A stretch of DNA of 64,000 bases from CAWBUW01 sp963792075 (GTDB taxonomy: Bacteria; Chloroflexota; Anaerolineae; Anaerolineales; UBA4823), in contig CAWBUW010000011.1 of assembly GCA_963792075.1 (NCBI GenBank), positions 62,001 to 126,000 on the forward strand, in the 5' to 3' direction. This document shows, in pieces, positions 7,901 through 17,539 of this stretch. A program made the position numbers and the translations under genes. The notes below the pieces were generated by a model. That model searched no databases. It had not been told where the DNA came from and saw only the letters and a list, made by a program, of their open reading frames with translations. Each line of letters begins with the position of its first letter. Positions within the stretch are counted from its first letter, which is position 1.

Positions 7901-10900
7901 GCCCTTCCCGAACCAGCCGTGCATGTCCATGTACCCCTCGATCAGGTTGCCGCAGCACGAGACATCCCCTTCAAACAGGATATCCAGCGGGTTCCAGGCC
8001 ACCTGCAGCTCCAGGTTGTTGGCGTTCACAAACCCGACCAACTTGCCTGACCCCTGCAGGTCGAACATGCCCTTCGTGTTGATCGTCACGCTGCCTTCTC
8101 CGTCGTTGAGCAGGTTCCCGTCCACGCTGCGGAAATGCACGTCGATGGTCACCTCGGTATAGTCTGGCCCCACCGTGATCTCCCCGCCGATCAGGCCAAT
8201 GCCTAGCCCCGAGCTGCCTACCGGGATGACGCCCGGCTCCACCTTCAGGGTCAGCTTGGCCTCCCGCAGGTTCGTCTCGCACAGCTCAAAGTTCACCAGA
8301 ATCCATTTGCCTGGGTCGCTGCTGGCATCGCTGGAAATCCCCGGCAGCGAGATGTATCCTTTGCCTTTGGTGATGGTGGTCAACGGTCCGCCCGGGATGC
8401 AGGCTCCCGACGAGACGGTCACCTGCGCACCCCAGGTATCGAAGCTGAACGCCTGGGCAAAGCCCTGCGGGGTCAGCGGGTGGTCTGAAGTATAAATGCT
8501 CAAGGCACCCGGCTGGCTGAAAGCCACCGAGCCCAGGCTGTCGGTGATATGCACATCCGGCATACTCCAGGTGCCCGGTTTATCCTTGGTGCCCACCGGG
8601 TTGAAGGCGTAGGTGTCGCCGCGCACATCCAGGCAGGAGGTAAGCACACCCCCATCCTGGCACTGGCTCTTGGCATCCGGCGGGCGCGCCAGGCCGGTAG
8701 GCAGCACGACTGCCTGGATATCCTGCGTGGCTTCTCCCAGGCGCGCGTCCATCGTGATGCGCGCCGTGCTGGCCAGGAACTGGTAGGCCGAAGGGCCGGT
8801 CAGCTTCTCCCAGGACTGCAGCGTAGACAGCTTCCCGTCGGGCACAGAGCTGTTCAGCAGCCGCAGCGTCATGGAGGCCATGGGAATCTCTGCCGGCAGT
8901 GCGGTTATCTGGGTGGTATTGATATTAAACGTGTATGCCGGGTCCCCGACTACGGGCGAGGCCACCGGGAAAAGCTCCCAGAGCACGTGCCAGGCCGCGG
9001 GCAGAGCCGCCTGGTTGACATCCGCGCTGACCTGGGCCAGCAGCTGCTCATCGCCTTTCAGCTTTCCATCGAACGTGTCAATGCCGTAGAAGTTCGTCGC
9101 CAGGCTGGCCTGGCTCCAATACTCGGAGAATAACTGGATCCCCACCAGGGTGTTTACCACCGGCACCAGGCCCCCCGTGCTGTCCAGCGCCATCTGCCCG
9201 ATCTTATCTCCCGGGCTCAGGCTGGTCTTGCCCGGATCGCCATACAGGAAGTTGGTCCCAATCTTCCCCTTCGGGTTCAAGGGATCGGAGCCCACCAGAG
9301 GCGTGGCAATGTTCACCGCCGCGCGGGACGTGGCTGGATCGGTGCTTTCTTTGGAGGCCAGGTAAAGTGTGCTGCCGTCGAAGCACACCCGCCCGTTGGC
9401 CACAATCACCACCCGGTCAGTTCCCGGGGACTTGCGCAGGATGATGGGTGTGCCGTGGTTTTCCGCCTGCGTGCACCAACCTGCGCCAACGGTTACAAAA
9501 GGATCTTCCGCATAGATCTCCAGGTCGTTCGCCGTCCCTGGCAGGTCAATCTCCTTGTTGGCATCCCCTACATCATACAACTGCACGGGCTGGCAGCCAT
9601 AATCGCCGGTGGCTACCGAGCCCTGCTGGCAGGCCAGCATCTGCGCGCTCACGTTCAGCACGGTCGGGCCGCCTGGCACCTCGCAGTGCGCTGCATCACA
9701 TAATTCCGGCAGGCCGTTATTGATAAAGGCCAGTGCCCAGCGCCCGCCTGGCGCGCTGGCGATGGTGATCCCCCCGCTGCCGCCTTCCGCCGGCGTCACT
9801 GGCATGATGCGCGCGCTGGGAGCGGCAACGACGGCCTCGTCTAGCTGCGTCGTGGGCTTGGGGGAGATCAGCACCACGTTCACGTTCGGGGGCGTAGTGG
9901 CCTTGACCAGGAAAGTATCCCCGTTGTTGATGTCAAACTCGACCAGCTTGACCAGCTCGTTGGAGAAGAAAGACTCGGGCGGGGACACCACGCTCCAGGT
10001 GCCGTACACCGTTGGCCGCAGCTTGGCCAGGCGGTATTCCAGCCGGTAATTGCGCTGCAAATCCGAGGCGAAATCGTTAGTCTCACTCGGTTGGATGGAT
10101 AAGGTCATGGGGTTCCCCGGCAGGCTGGACATGGCATGGTCGTCAATGAACAGCGCCGCGGTCTGGTCCGCAGCCTGTGCGCTCGAGGCCCCCAGGTCCT
10201 GCTGCGTGGCGGTGTCGGTCAACCTGAGGCTGACTGTCGTGGCTGGCCCAGGGGTGTAGTCATGGTTTCCATGCACCGCCACGGAGCGCCAGAACGTCCC
10301 GCCTGTATTCGCCGGCACGTAAGTGTCCAGCTGGTACACGTGGTCGGTGTTCTCCAGCACGCCTTCGAGCGAGCTGGGCACGCCTGGCTTGTTGAGCAGA
10401 TTGGCGTCGAGCGCCAGCGGCATCACGTCATATTCAATGGTGAGCTGGATATTCGCCGGCGGGATGGTGAAATTGGTGCATTTGGGCACGTCCTTGTAAG
10501 TCAGGACGGTTTTAGAATAATCGAATGGGTCGGCGTAAAAATAATAGGGCAGCGGCCCAGGGCAGGTCTCATTCAAGACCAGGCGGAAGACCGGCCAATG
10601 GTTTTGCTGGGAGGTGAAATAAGTATCGTACCAGCCCTTGATCTCGGTCGTCACGTCCCATATCGAGCTGTTGGCTTTCTTTTTCCCCTTCGCAGGTCCG
10701 TAGGAGACTGGCTGTACAGGCTTTTGGGTGATCGCTTGCCCATCCGGGCTGTTGCTCCAGTTGTAAACGCTGGAGTTTTCCAGGGTGTTATCATGCAAAG
10801 TGAAACCGCCGCAGTCTCCTGGGCAAGCACCGACATAATTCAGCGTGCCCTGGCGCTTGATGACCAGCTCGTCCCAATCGGTCGGGGAATCATAATATTC

Positions 10901-12052
10901 CGGGATGAAGATATCGCTCACGCTGAGGGTCAGGGTGGCTTTCGTCACTTTGACCGGCGCCTGGGTCAGGATGGCGGGCAGGTCATGGAATTGGAAATAG
11001 CCTTTTGAGGTGGAGTTATACTCCGGCTGGTAAGCCCCCAACATCAGCGACCCGAAGGCATACTGGTCGGTCTGGTCAGAGATCCAGGCAGCACCATCGA
11101 TATATCCGGTGGATTTCAGCACGGTCATGGTCGGGTCCAGCGCCACCGGGAAGCGGCGCCCAGGCGCAGACAGCCAATCCCAGGGCGTGCGCATGCCCAC
11201 GATCCATTCGCCGGGTGTTTCGCCTGCCATGAGGAAATATTCCCCCTCCACGGAAGCCAGGCGGTCCGCCTGCTCATAAGCGAGCACCGGCTCAAACTGC
11301 AGGACAGGCTGGCCCTGTGCGTCCAGGATTTTCAGCTCACGGGCGGTCTGGCCTGCGCGCGCCGGCTTTCCGTCTGCCAGCAGCAGGCTGGTGTCTGCCA
11401 GGGTCAGCCGCGCCCGCAGCTCCAGGAATTTCATCGCATGATCCACCTGCGCCGGTCGCTGCTCCAGGATGAGCAGGTGCTCCAGGCTGCCCGGCCCGCT
11501 GACCAGCATCTCGGTCAGGGCGTCGTCATCCCAGGCCTGCTCATACACCAGCGCCTGGTTCTCCTGGCGGCGGTATGCTGTGGGAGGGGGGTCTGCCTGC
11601 GGCGCGGCGAGAGGCACGAAGGTTTCACCCGCACCGGCAGCGCCGAACGCCAGCGATTCCCAGCCGATGAGGGTATCCCCTACCACTGCGGATAACCAGA
11701 CGCGCCGGTTATCGACACTCGTCTGGATTGAATTTTTTTCAACGCTGAAGCTATCTGCTTCAGGTTGAAACTGTGCATCAATGGCCTGCCATTCCCCCTG
11801 GTGGTCCTGATAATTCAGAGCCACCGGAGAAAGCACAGTTTGGTAAGCGCCATCCGGCGTCTGCCGGGTGGTGCTGAATGCATCTTCGCGGATGATTGTG
11901 TTTTCAGGTGTGAGGTTGGCAATGGGATTCGTCGAGGGTTTAGCCGGTGGCTGGGGTACTTCTGGGCTGGCCGGCTGCGCAGCGACAGGGAATTGGCTGG
12001 TAAGCAGAGATGCAAATACCAGAGCGTGGACCCAAGGTTTCAAGGCTTTCAT
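4947..12052 (-). CDS. Giant secreted multidomain protein (one frameshift)
   Basis: About 2,370 residues when read through one shift. It starts MKALKPWVHALVFASLL, a signal peptide. Next come a DNRLRE-like region near residues 315-390, long beta-rich segments, two pullulanase X25-like modules (each with YKVALNxxWAVNYG, about residues 1690-1900), a fibronectin-III-like region, a calcium-binding thrombospondin-3-like repeat (PDSWEAVFGINDPAADDDQD) and a BACON-like domain. It ends in EIYLPFVIR. The first frame stops at 5642 and the second frame opens at 5639. The shift lies near the C/G run at about 5685-5690. The X25-like modules suggest polysaccharide contact. GGAGG precedes the ATG. Confidence 0.8.
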
Positions 12053-12104
12053 CTGATTCCTCCAAATCTTAGCATTCCAAGTATCATCTCAGTAAAAGGG
12101 GGAA

Positions 12105-12147
12105 GTGGAGTGTTTTGTGCGTGCTTTGCACGCACAAAACACTCCAC
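12105..12147. repeat. Triplet-loop palindrome (GTTTTG type)
   Basis: Perfect 20-bp arms (GTGGAGTGTTTTGTGCGTGC) around the loop TTT, upstream of the giant-protein start. The flanks, from GTATCATCTCAGTAAAAGGG to CCCAAGTTATTGAGAAGTTA, recur in inverted orientation around the copy at 14389-14441. The repeated unit is therefore roughly 95 bp. Confidence 0.85.
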
Positions 12148-12339
12148 ACCCCAAGTTATTGAGAAGTTACCATTCCAAAACAGAAATGGCAGCAAACCCA
12201 ATCGCAGCTTTGGGTCTCCAATGTTGGATGATGAGGATTATAGAGAGCAGGGAGGCCTATGAAAATGTATTTTTATAATAACATAAATTAGATAAATTTT
12301 AACTAGTATTATTTTGCACAATATGTGCATATGTAAATA

Positions 12340-12458
12340 GGGGCTGTCCAAAAAGAAACAAAGGAAGAAAATTAATACGTACCTGTGGGGGTGGTGCGGA
12401 GCACCACCCCCACAGGTACGTATATTTTCTCCTTGTTTTCGTCTTTTTGGACAGCCCC
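12340..12458. mobile_element. 119-bp palindromic MITE-like element
   Basis: Terminal inverted repeats GGGGCTGTCCAAAAAG at both ends, bordered by TA, enclose a central perfect hairpin (12375-12397 with 12401-12423, core GTACCTGTGGGGGTGGTGC, loop GGA). An inverted diverged copy lies at 63318-63435, and a core without terminal repeats at 54435-54482. There is no coding capacity, so any transposition would need a transposase in trans. The rest of this gap (12230-12335) is AT-rich with a small GCACA-ATA-TGTGC palindrome and no gene. Confidence 0.7.
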
Positions 12459-12472
12459 TATAAATCCAATGC

Positions 12473-13549
12473 TTACGGGAGTCGCCAACCTAAGAAGGCG
12501 TCCAGCACCTGCAAGTTGATATCGTAATCCGTCTCGCCGTGCGTGCTCAGCTCGATATCCACTGCGGGGATGCCAGTGCCTGCCGCCCAATTGGCGAACT
12601 GCCCGGTGTAATCGCAGCCTGTAGCAACGGGCGGGTAGGCATAGCTGGACACAGCCGAAAGGCGCTGCGCTAGGGCAATCGAGTTTGCCGTGGGGGGGAT
12701 GCCTCCTGGAAAGATGCCCAGCCCGGCGGAATGGTACGAGATCAGCGCTTCCACCGGGTTGGCCAGCAGAAAACCCGCCAGCGCCTGCACCTCTGGCTCC
12801 GAGTGTGCATACGCTCCCGCGGTGATCGGGACCAGGTCCCAGCACCCCGAGCGCGACCAATCCGCCTGCCAGTTGGCGTCCCAATTGCGGTTCAGGTCCA
12901 CGCCGTGCGCGTTGGCCCGCCCGTACTTGCCATGCTGGAGGGCGTAGCCATCCGGGTTCAGGTCGGGCAAGATATACAGCGTCACGTCTTCTGGCACCAC
13001 CCAGGGGTACATCTTAAGATGCGTGATCAGCTCCAGGGCCAGCTTGACCGTATTGTATTCATAGCCCCCGTGAATGCCCGCCACGATCATGCGCTTGTGC
13101 GCTCCATCCCCAAAGCGGTACACTTCCAGCGCCCGCCCTTCCACCGTCCAGCCGATCACCACCGGCTCGCCCGGGGGCGTCTCCGCCAGCAGAGTCCCCG
13201 TGACCCATTGGGTCGCAGTGACCGGTTGGGTGACTGCGGGCGTTGAGGTCTGCTCCGCCCTCGGTTTCTGCTGCATCTGAACGGAGGAGGTAGCGCCCGG
13301 GGCGAGGCCTGGCGTGGGCGTGATCCCCAGTATCACGGCGGCACGTGGGGATTGCGCTGTCACCCCTGTCCCCACCGGCCCGCGGCCGTTCTCCGCTGCC
13401 ACCGTCGCGGCGACGGCCGTTTCCACCGCACCGGGCGTTTGCGCAGGCGGCGCGACCTGGCAGCCTGCCAGCCAGGCCAGCAGCAGGCCAAAGATTAATA
13501 GCAGGGGCGCAGCATTTGAGACAAATGCTGCACTCCTACCGGGGATCAC
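12473..13549 (-). CDS. M14-family zinc carboxypeptidase, lipoprotein
   Basis: About 358 residues from a GTG start. A signal segment (LLLIFGLLLAWLAGC) gives a lipoprotein, followed by a Thr/Pro/Ala-rich linker and then an M14 peptidase domain. Zinc and active-site motifs are visible: GIHGGYEYNT (HxxE), LPDLNPDGYALQHGKYGR, VDLNRNWDANW, ISYHSAG and VDIELSTHGETDYD with the catalytic Glu. Family members cleave C-terminal residues from peptides or murein peptides; the substrate here is not known. The GTG overlaps the stop of the zinc-ribbon gene, so translation is probably coupled. An inverted repeat (GCAGCATTTG...CAAATGCTGC) lies inside the signal-peptide codons. Confidence 0.85.
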   Translation of the reverse strand: MIPGRSAAFVSNAAPLLLIFGLLLAWLAGCQVAPPAQTPGAVETAVAATVAAENGRGPVGTGVTAQSPRAAVILGITPTPGLAPGATSSVQMQQKPRAEQTSTPAVTQPVTATQWVTGTLLAETPPGEPVVIGWTVEGRALEVYRFGDGAHKRMIVAGIHGGYEYNTVKLALELITHLKMYPWVVPEDVTLYILPDLNPDGYALQHGKYGRANAHGVDLNRNWDANWQADWSRSGCWDLVPITAGAYAHSEPEVQALAGFLLANPVEALISYHSAGLGIFPGGIPPTANSIALAQRLSAVSSYAYPPVATGCDYTGQFANWAAGTGIPAVDIELSTHGETDYDINLQVLDAFLGWRLP

Positions 13550-14319
13550 ACCAGCTTCGTTCCGCACTCGGAGCAGAACTTGGCGCCTTTCGTCTCGGCT
13601 CCGCATTGCGGGCAATTGGCCGGGATGGCCGCGGGCTGTTCCACCTTGGCCCCGCAGTTGGGGCAGAACTTCGCGCCCTGGGTAGGTTGGCCGCACTGCG
13701 GGCAGTTAACCACCTGGGGTTGGATCATGGCTGCGCCGCATTCAGGGCAAAACTTGGTGCCCGGTGCAGCCAGCATGCCATCGGTGGGACAGCGCGCCAT
13801 GTTATTGGCTGCCTGCGCTGCAGCCTTACCGGCCTGTGCGATGACGTTGCCGGTCTCGGAAAATGCCTTATCCAGGCCAAAAGCGGCGGCCAGGCCCTTG
13901 ATCGCACTGCCGGCCTGCTCACCCTGCGCTTCCGCAATCTGGGCCTGGCGCGGGCTGTCATCCTTGCAGAAGCCCGTCACCTCATCGAAATCCGAGATGC
14001 ACAAGACCTCATGGCAGGTAGGGCACTCGCGGAAGCGGTCCTTCACCTGTTTCCATGCGTTTTCTAGCTGCGCGGGGTTTAGGCTATGCGCATAACGCGG
14101 ATCTTCGTTGGTGACGTTGCTCGCCAGCGCGCCCCCCACCAGGGGGACGTTGCGCAGTAAGCCTCCCAAAGCCTGCCGCCCAATGTTGCTGGTGATGGTA
14201 TTGGCGACATCAGGTTGGCTGCGGTGCTCGCGGCTGCAGCGGTCACAATAAAAGATTGCGTAAGGACCCACGCCATCGTTATACACAGAATAGCGCGGCA
14301 TTCGACTGGGTTCAGCCAT
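13546..14319 (-). CDS. Zinc-ribbon protein
   Basis: A 257-residue soluble protein. CDRC and CPTCHE pairs lie in the N-terminal half, and three C-terminal zinc ribbons have the form CPxCG...(G/A)KFCxxCG (KFCPECGAAM, NCPQCGQPTQGAKFCPNCGA, NCPQCGAETKGAKFCSECG). The middle holds an Ala-rich, helix-prone stretch. Such ribbon arrays usually bind other proteins or nucleic acid; no enzymatic domain is seen. It overlaps the carboxypeptidase gene and probably forms a two-gene operon with it. Confidence 0.75.
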   Translation of the reverse strand: MAEPSRMPRYSVYNDGVGPYAIFYCDRCSREHRSQPDVANTITSNIGRQALGGLLRNVPLVGGALASNVTNEDPRYAHSLNPAQLENAWKQVKDRFRECPTCHEVLCISDFDEVTGFCKDDSPRQAQIAEAQGEQAGSAIKGLAAAFGLDKAFSETGNVIAQAGKAAAQAANNMARCPTDGMLAAPGTKFCPECGAAMIQPQVVNCPQCGQPTQGAKFCPNCGAKVEQPAAIPANCPQCGAETKGAKFCSECGTKLV

Positions 14320-14388
14320 GATACTTTACTCCTTGTGTTGTTTACGATTGAAGTGATAGGATAAATTATAGTAACTTCTCAATAACTT

Positions 14389-14441
14389 GGGAAGTGGAGT
14401 GTTTTGTGCGTGCGAAGCACGCACAAAACACTCCACTTCCC
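14389..14441. repeat. Triplet-loop palindrome (GTTTTG type)
   Basis: Perfect 25-bp arms around the loop GAA. The inner 20 bp equal the copy at 12105-12147, in inverted orientation. Outer TCTCAATAA and TTATTGAGA repeats match those at 303-341. It lies between the zinc-ribbon gene start and the histidine kinase stop. Confidence 0.88.
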
Positions 14442-14482
14442 CCTTTTATTGAGATGATACAAATTATACAACTTAAATTTTA

Positions 14483-15622
14483 TTATACCGGCAGCCGGAC
14501 CGTAAACACCGTCCCCTGCCCTGGCCGGCTGGTGACATCAATTTTTCCCCCGTGCGCCTCCACCAGGGTCCTGGCAATCGAAAGACCCAACCCCATACCT
14601 CTCGAATCGCTGCCCTTGTAAAACCTCTCGAACACGTGCGCTAACTCTTGCTCCGGAATTCCCCGCCCCGAGTCCCGGACTTCGATCTGGGCCCACGACC
14701 CGGCACCGTCAAGCTGCAGGGTGAAGCATACCTGGACGGTCCCCCCGGCCGGCGTATAGCGCAAAGCATTGGCGATCAAATTATACATTACCTGGCGGAT
14801 GCGCTCGCCGTCCAGCTCGAACAGGCTCGTCTCCGGCGCGGCTTCCACTCCAAGCTTTACCCCCTGGGCGTCGGCCTGTCCCTGGAAAGCCGCGGCGATT
14901 TCCCCGATCAAAACCCCCAGGTCGACCGGTTCTTTCCGCAACTGCAGCGCTCCGCCTTCGGCCAGCGCCAGGGTGCGCAAATCTTCCACCAGCCTGGCCA
15001 ATAACTGGGTTTCCTCCAGCGCCGCCTTCAAGTGGCTTTCATCCGCAGGATAAACGCCATCTAACATCCCCTCCAGGTTGCCCTGGATGACGGTCAGCGG
15101 GGTACGCAGCTCGTGCGTGACATCCGCCATGAAATTTCGTCTCTGTTCGGTAGAAGTCCCCAGGCTTTCGGCCATGTGGTTGAATGTATGCAGCAATGAG
15201 CGGATTTCTCGCGGCCCTTTTTCTGCCACCCGCCGGCTGTAATCCCCTTCGGCGATGCGGTCAGCCGCCTCGATCAGTTCACCTAATGGCAAGGATAGGC
15301 GGCGCAGCCCTCGCGCGGCCCAGGCTACCAGGGCGATTCCTGCCAGCATGACGATCCCCCCCAAGGGAATGATCCATCCCCATGCGCCGGAGATCTGGAT
15401 AATGCCCACCGCGTTGGCGGCCAGCATGACCAGCAGGCTGAATATCATCAGCGCGGTGAACCCTGCCACGCCGGCCATGCATCCAAAGCGCCGGAACAGG
15501 CGCCTGCGCCCGCTGTGCCAGTGTGCTCTGCTCGGCGGCCAGGGCTCGTCATCCGGCCACCAGGCAGGGCGGGGCCCCGCAGCGCGAAATCTCGGCATGT
15601 GATCGGGATGCATGCTGTTCAT
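14483..15622 (-). CDS. Two-component sensor histidine kinase (HAMP type)
   Basis: A 379-residue membrane kinase. Two membrane segments lie near residues 46-70 and 78-100 with almost no extracellular loop between them, so it probably senses in or near the membrane. A HAMP segment (LIEAADRIAEGDYSRRV) follows, then a HisKA domain with the phospho-acceptor in FMADVTHELRTPL, and HATPase motifs NLIANALRY, VRDSGRGIP and GMGLGLSIARTLVEAHGG. Its start overlaps the response regulator stop by 4 bp, so the two are a coupled pair. It resembles the BaeS group. Confidence 0.93.
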   Translation of the reverse strand: MNSMHPDHMPRFRAAGPRPAWWPDDEPWPPSRAHWHSGRRRLFRRFGCMAGVAGFTALMIFSLLVMLAANAVGIIQISGAWGWIIPLGGIVMLAGIALVAWAARGLRRLSLPLGELIEAADRIAEGDYSRRVAEKGPREIRSLLHTFNHMAESLGTSTEQRRNFMADVTHELRTPLTVIQGNLEGMLDGVYPADESHLKAALEETQLLARLVEDLRTLALAEGGALQLRKEPVDLGVLIGEIAAAFQGQADAQGVKLGVEAAPETSLFELDGERIRQVMYNLIANALRYTPAGGTVQVCFTLQLDGAGSWAQIEVRDSGRGIPEQELAHVFERFYKGSDSRGMGLGLSIARTLVEAHGGKIDVTSRPGQGTVFTVRLPV

Positions 15623-16305
15623 CGGTCGGCGAATTTATAACCGATCCCGTAGACCGTCAGGATATATTGGGGCCGGCGCGCATCCACTTCGATCTTCCGC
15701 CGGATGTTCTTGATATGGGCGTCGATGGCCCGCTCATAAGACTCGAACGCCACGCCGCGCATGGCGCCCAACAACTGGCTGCGGGTGAACACCCGTCCCG
15801 GCTGGCTTGCCAGGGCCGCCAGCAGTTGAAATTCACTCGGCGTCAATTCCTCCACTTTGCGGCCTTCCGCAAGCACCTGCATCCGCTGCGGATCCAGCGC
15901 CAGGTCCGCCACGCGGATCACCTCGTTCTCCGTGCTGCGCGAGCTTTCAATCCGCCGGAAGACGGCGCGCACCCGCGCCACCAGCTCTTTTGGGCTGAAC
16001 GGCTTGGTCAGGTAGTCATCTGCCCCCAGCTCCAGGCCGATCAGCTTGTCGCTCTCCTCGCCGCGCGCCGTGAGCATGATGACCGGCGCGTTGGAGCTCC
16101 GGCGCAGCTCGCGCGTCACGTCCAGCCCGTCCATCCCCGGCAGGCCGAGGTCCAGCACGATCAGGTCCGGCTTTTCACTGCGGGCGATCGCCAGCGCGTT
16201 CAAGCCGTCGCCTGCGGTGCGCACCGCAAAGCCGGCTTTTTCCAGGTAATCGCGCACCAACTGCACGATCTTCGCCTCATCGTCTACGACCAGGATTTTC
16301 TTCAT
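15619..16305 (-). CDS. OmpR-family response regulator
   Basis: A 228-residue regulator: a receiver domain starting MKKILVVDDEAKIVQLVRDY with the phospho-acceptor in LIVLDLGLPGMDG, and a winged-helix DNA-binding domain with the PhoB-like LTPSEFQLLAALASQPGRVF. The ATG at 16303-16305 is chosen because upstream in-frame codons are made of the palindrome at 16318-16355. It precedes and overlaps the kinase gene, and follows the small His-rich membrane protein gene. Confidence 0.93.
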   Translation of the reverse strand: MKKILVVDDEAKIVQLVRDYLEKAGFAVRTAGDGLNALAIARSEKPDLIVLDLGLPGMDGLDVTRELRRSSNAPVIMLTARGEESDKLIGLELGADDYLTKPFSPKELVARVRAVFRRIESSRSTENEVIRVADLALDPQRMQVLAEGRKVEELTPSEFQLLAALASQPGRVFTRSQLLGAMRGVAFESYERAIDAHIKNIRRKIEVDARRPQYILTVYGIGYKFADR

Positions 16306-16317
16306 ATTTGGGATTTT

Positions 16318-16355
16318 GTTGTGTTCACCCCCCACAAGTGGGGGGTGAACACAAC
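16318..16355. repeat. Palindrome, GTTCACCCCCCAC family
   Basis: 18-bp perfect arms (GTTGTGTTCACCCCCCAC) around AA, in the leader of the response regulator. The sequence AAAGTCCTTTTTGGACAGCC just beyond carries the terminal motif of the 119-bp MITE. A second copy at 63455-63496 has the same core, and its outer arm is changed on both sides (GTAGTG/CACTAC in place of GTTGTG/CACAAC). Confidence 0.8.
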
Positions 16356-16391
16356 GATAAAGTCCTTTTTGGACAGCCTGACAGGACCTCA

Positions 16392-16820
16392 TTATACCTG
16401 GTCTGATCCTGACTGTGTGCTTGTCTGGGAGCCGGCATCTTCGTGCATCTTACGATGCCATTCTTGCACGGGTGGCGGCACTTCTCCCTGCCAGTCTCGC
16501 CGTCCCCACGGCCCGTGGTGCATCCTGCCCCAGCCTCCATGCCCGTGCCAGAGCAGGCCGCGCAGCGCAGCAAAGGCCAGGAAGAGCAGGAACAATGGGC
16601 CCAGGCAGCTCAGGAACCCGAAGCCAAAGAACGGGTGTCCATACCACATCCCAGGATAGTAGGGATACACCGGCGCAGGCAGCCCACCGGCCGGGGCCGG
16701 GAGCTGTGCATTTTGCGCCACCCCCTGGGCCAGGCCGGCCTGGTAGGCAAACACCCCCAGCCCGGCGATCGCCGCCAAAAGCACCACCGCCAAGAACATT
16801 TTGAATAGGATCCGGTACAT
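16392..16820 (-). CDS. Small His/Trp-rich membrane protein
   Basis: A 142-residue protein, unknown. One membrane segment lies near residues 5-25, a second hydrophobic segment near residues 66-88 (FGFGFLSCLGPLFLLFLAF), and then a polar tail rich in His and Trp (WHGHGGWGRMHHGPWGRRDW). The tail could bind metal or lie at the membrane surface. It is directly upstream of the response regulator and kinase on the same strand, so it may be a target or accessory of that system. AAGGAGATAAGTT precedes the ATG. Confidence 0.7.
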   Translation of the reverse strand: MYRILFKMFLAVVLLAAIAGLGVFAYQAGLAQGVAQNAQLPAPAGGLPAPVYPYYPGMWYGHPFFGFGFLSCLGPLFLLFLAFAALRGLLWHGHGGWGRMHHGPWGRRDWQGEVPPPVQEWHRKMHEDAGSQTSTQSGSDQV

Positions 16821-17035
16821 AACTTATCTCCTTTATTCTGCAGTTTTAGATCTAAAGCTTCCATAGCACCCTGCTACGATAGCTCCTATCGAACCAAGAT
16901 CTTAACCACAGTATAAAAGTCGATTGTGAAGTGAGTATGAATGCAACCTGGAGGAATTGTGGAGAGATTCTTCTGACGAATTTAATGATCGCTATTTGTC
17001 ATTGAGGATTGCGATTTTCACCTTGCGACCGATAA

Positions 17036-17539
17036 TCATCGTTCCATCCCCAGCACTCTCCGCAAATGGCTGGCATGCTCCTTAAAATGCTCTACCGGTC
17101 GATAAGCGATCTGCTCTACGGTTCGGTACTGTCGGGGAAAGCTCGTTCCCTTCTTCCATCCTTCTTCCGGCATTGTTTCTAACATACGAAGCAAAGATTG
17201 ATGCCCTTCCTCATACTTCTTGGCGATTGAATCCCGCGTCGCTTTCCTTGAAATCGCCGGAATAAGAATGTATCCATTCACCCAACTTCTTATCCTGGTC
17301 GGAATAAAGGCCAAAGCTGACTTTTGATTTCCTTGAAGGGCGCGACGGATTCCACCAGGAAGAATACCAACTGCTTGAGCCACATGGCACATTTCCTGTT
17401 TAGCCGTCCAACCTTCTCCTGGAAATCGGCGGTTCCAGGCATTCTCCGGAATTTGATAGAGCAAATCGAGAAATTCACTGCGTACTTTTTCAAGCTCGCT
17501 TTGAATGAATAGAAACTTGGGTTGAGCATCGAATGACAT
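17036..17539 (-). CDS. DinB-like four-helix protein
   Basis: A 167-residue protein starting MSFDAQPKFLFIQSELEKVR. The pattern (helical start, PENAWNRRFPGEGWTAKQEMCHVAQ, PVEHFKEHASHLRRVLG) fits the DinB/YfiT fold, with His residues at the usual metal positions. Some members are thiol transferases; the function here cannot be assigned. Its codons are overlapped in another frame by the 3' part of the preceding membrane-protein ORF, and the DinB frame is the better supported one. The 215 bp between it and the His-rich gene holds no gene. Confidence 0.75.
   Translation of the reverse strand: MSFDAQPKFLFIQSELEKVRSEFLDLLYQIPENAWNRRFPGEGWTAKQEMCHVAQAVGILPGGIRRALQGNQKSALAFIPTRIRSWVNGYILIPAISRKATRDSIAKKYEEGHQSLLRMLETMPEEGWKKGTSFPRQYRTVEQIAYRPVEHFKEHASHLRRVLGMER

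Noticed and set aside
16305..16392. Longer N-terminus for the OmpR-type regulator
   Set aside because: The added residues (HPPLVGGEH and neighbours) are encoded by the palindrome; the receiver domain starts at MKKILVVDDE.
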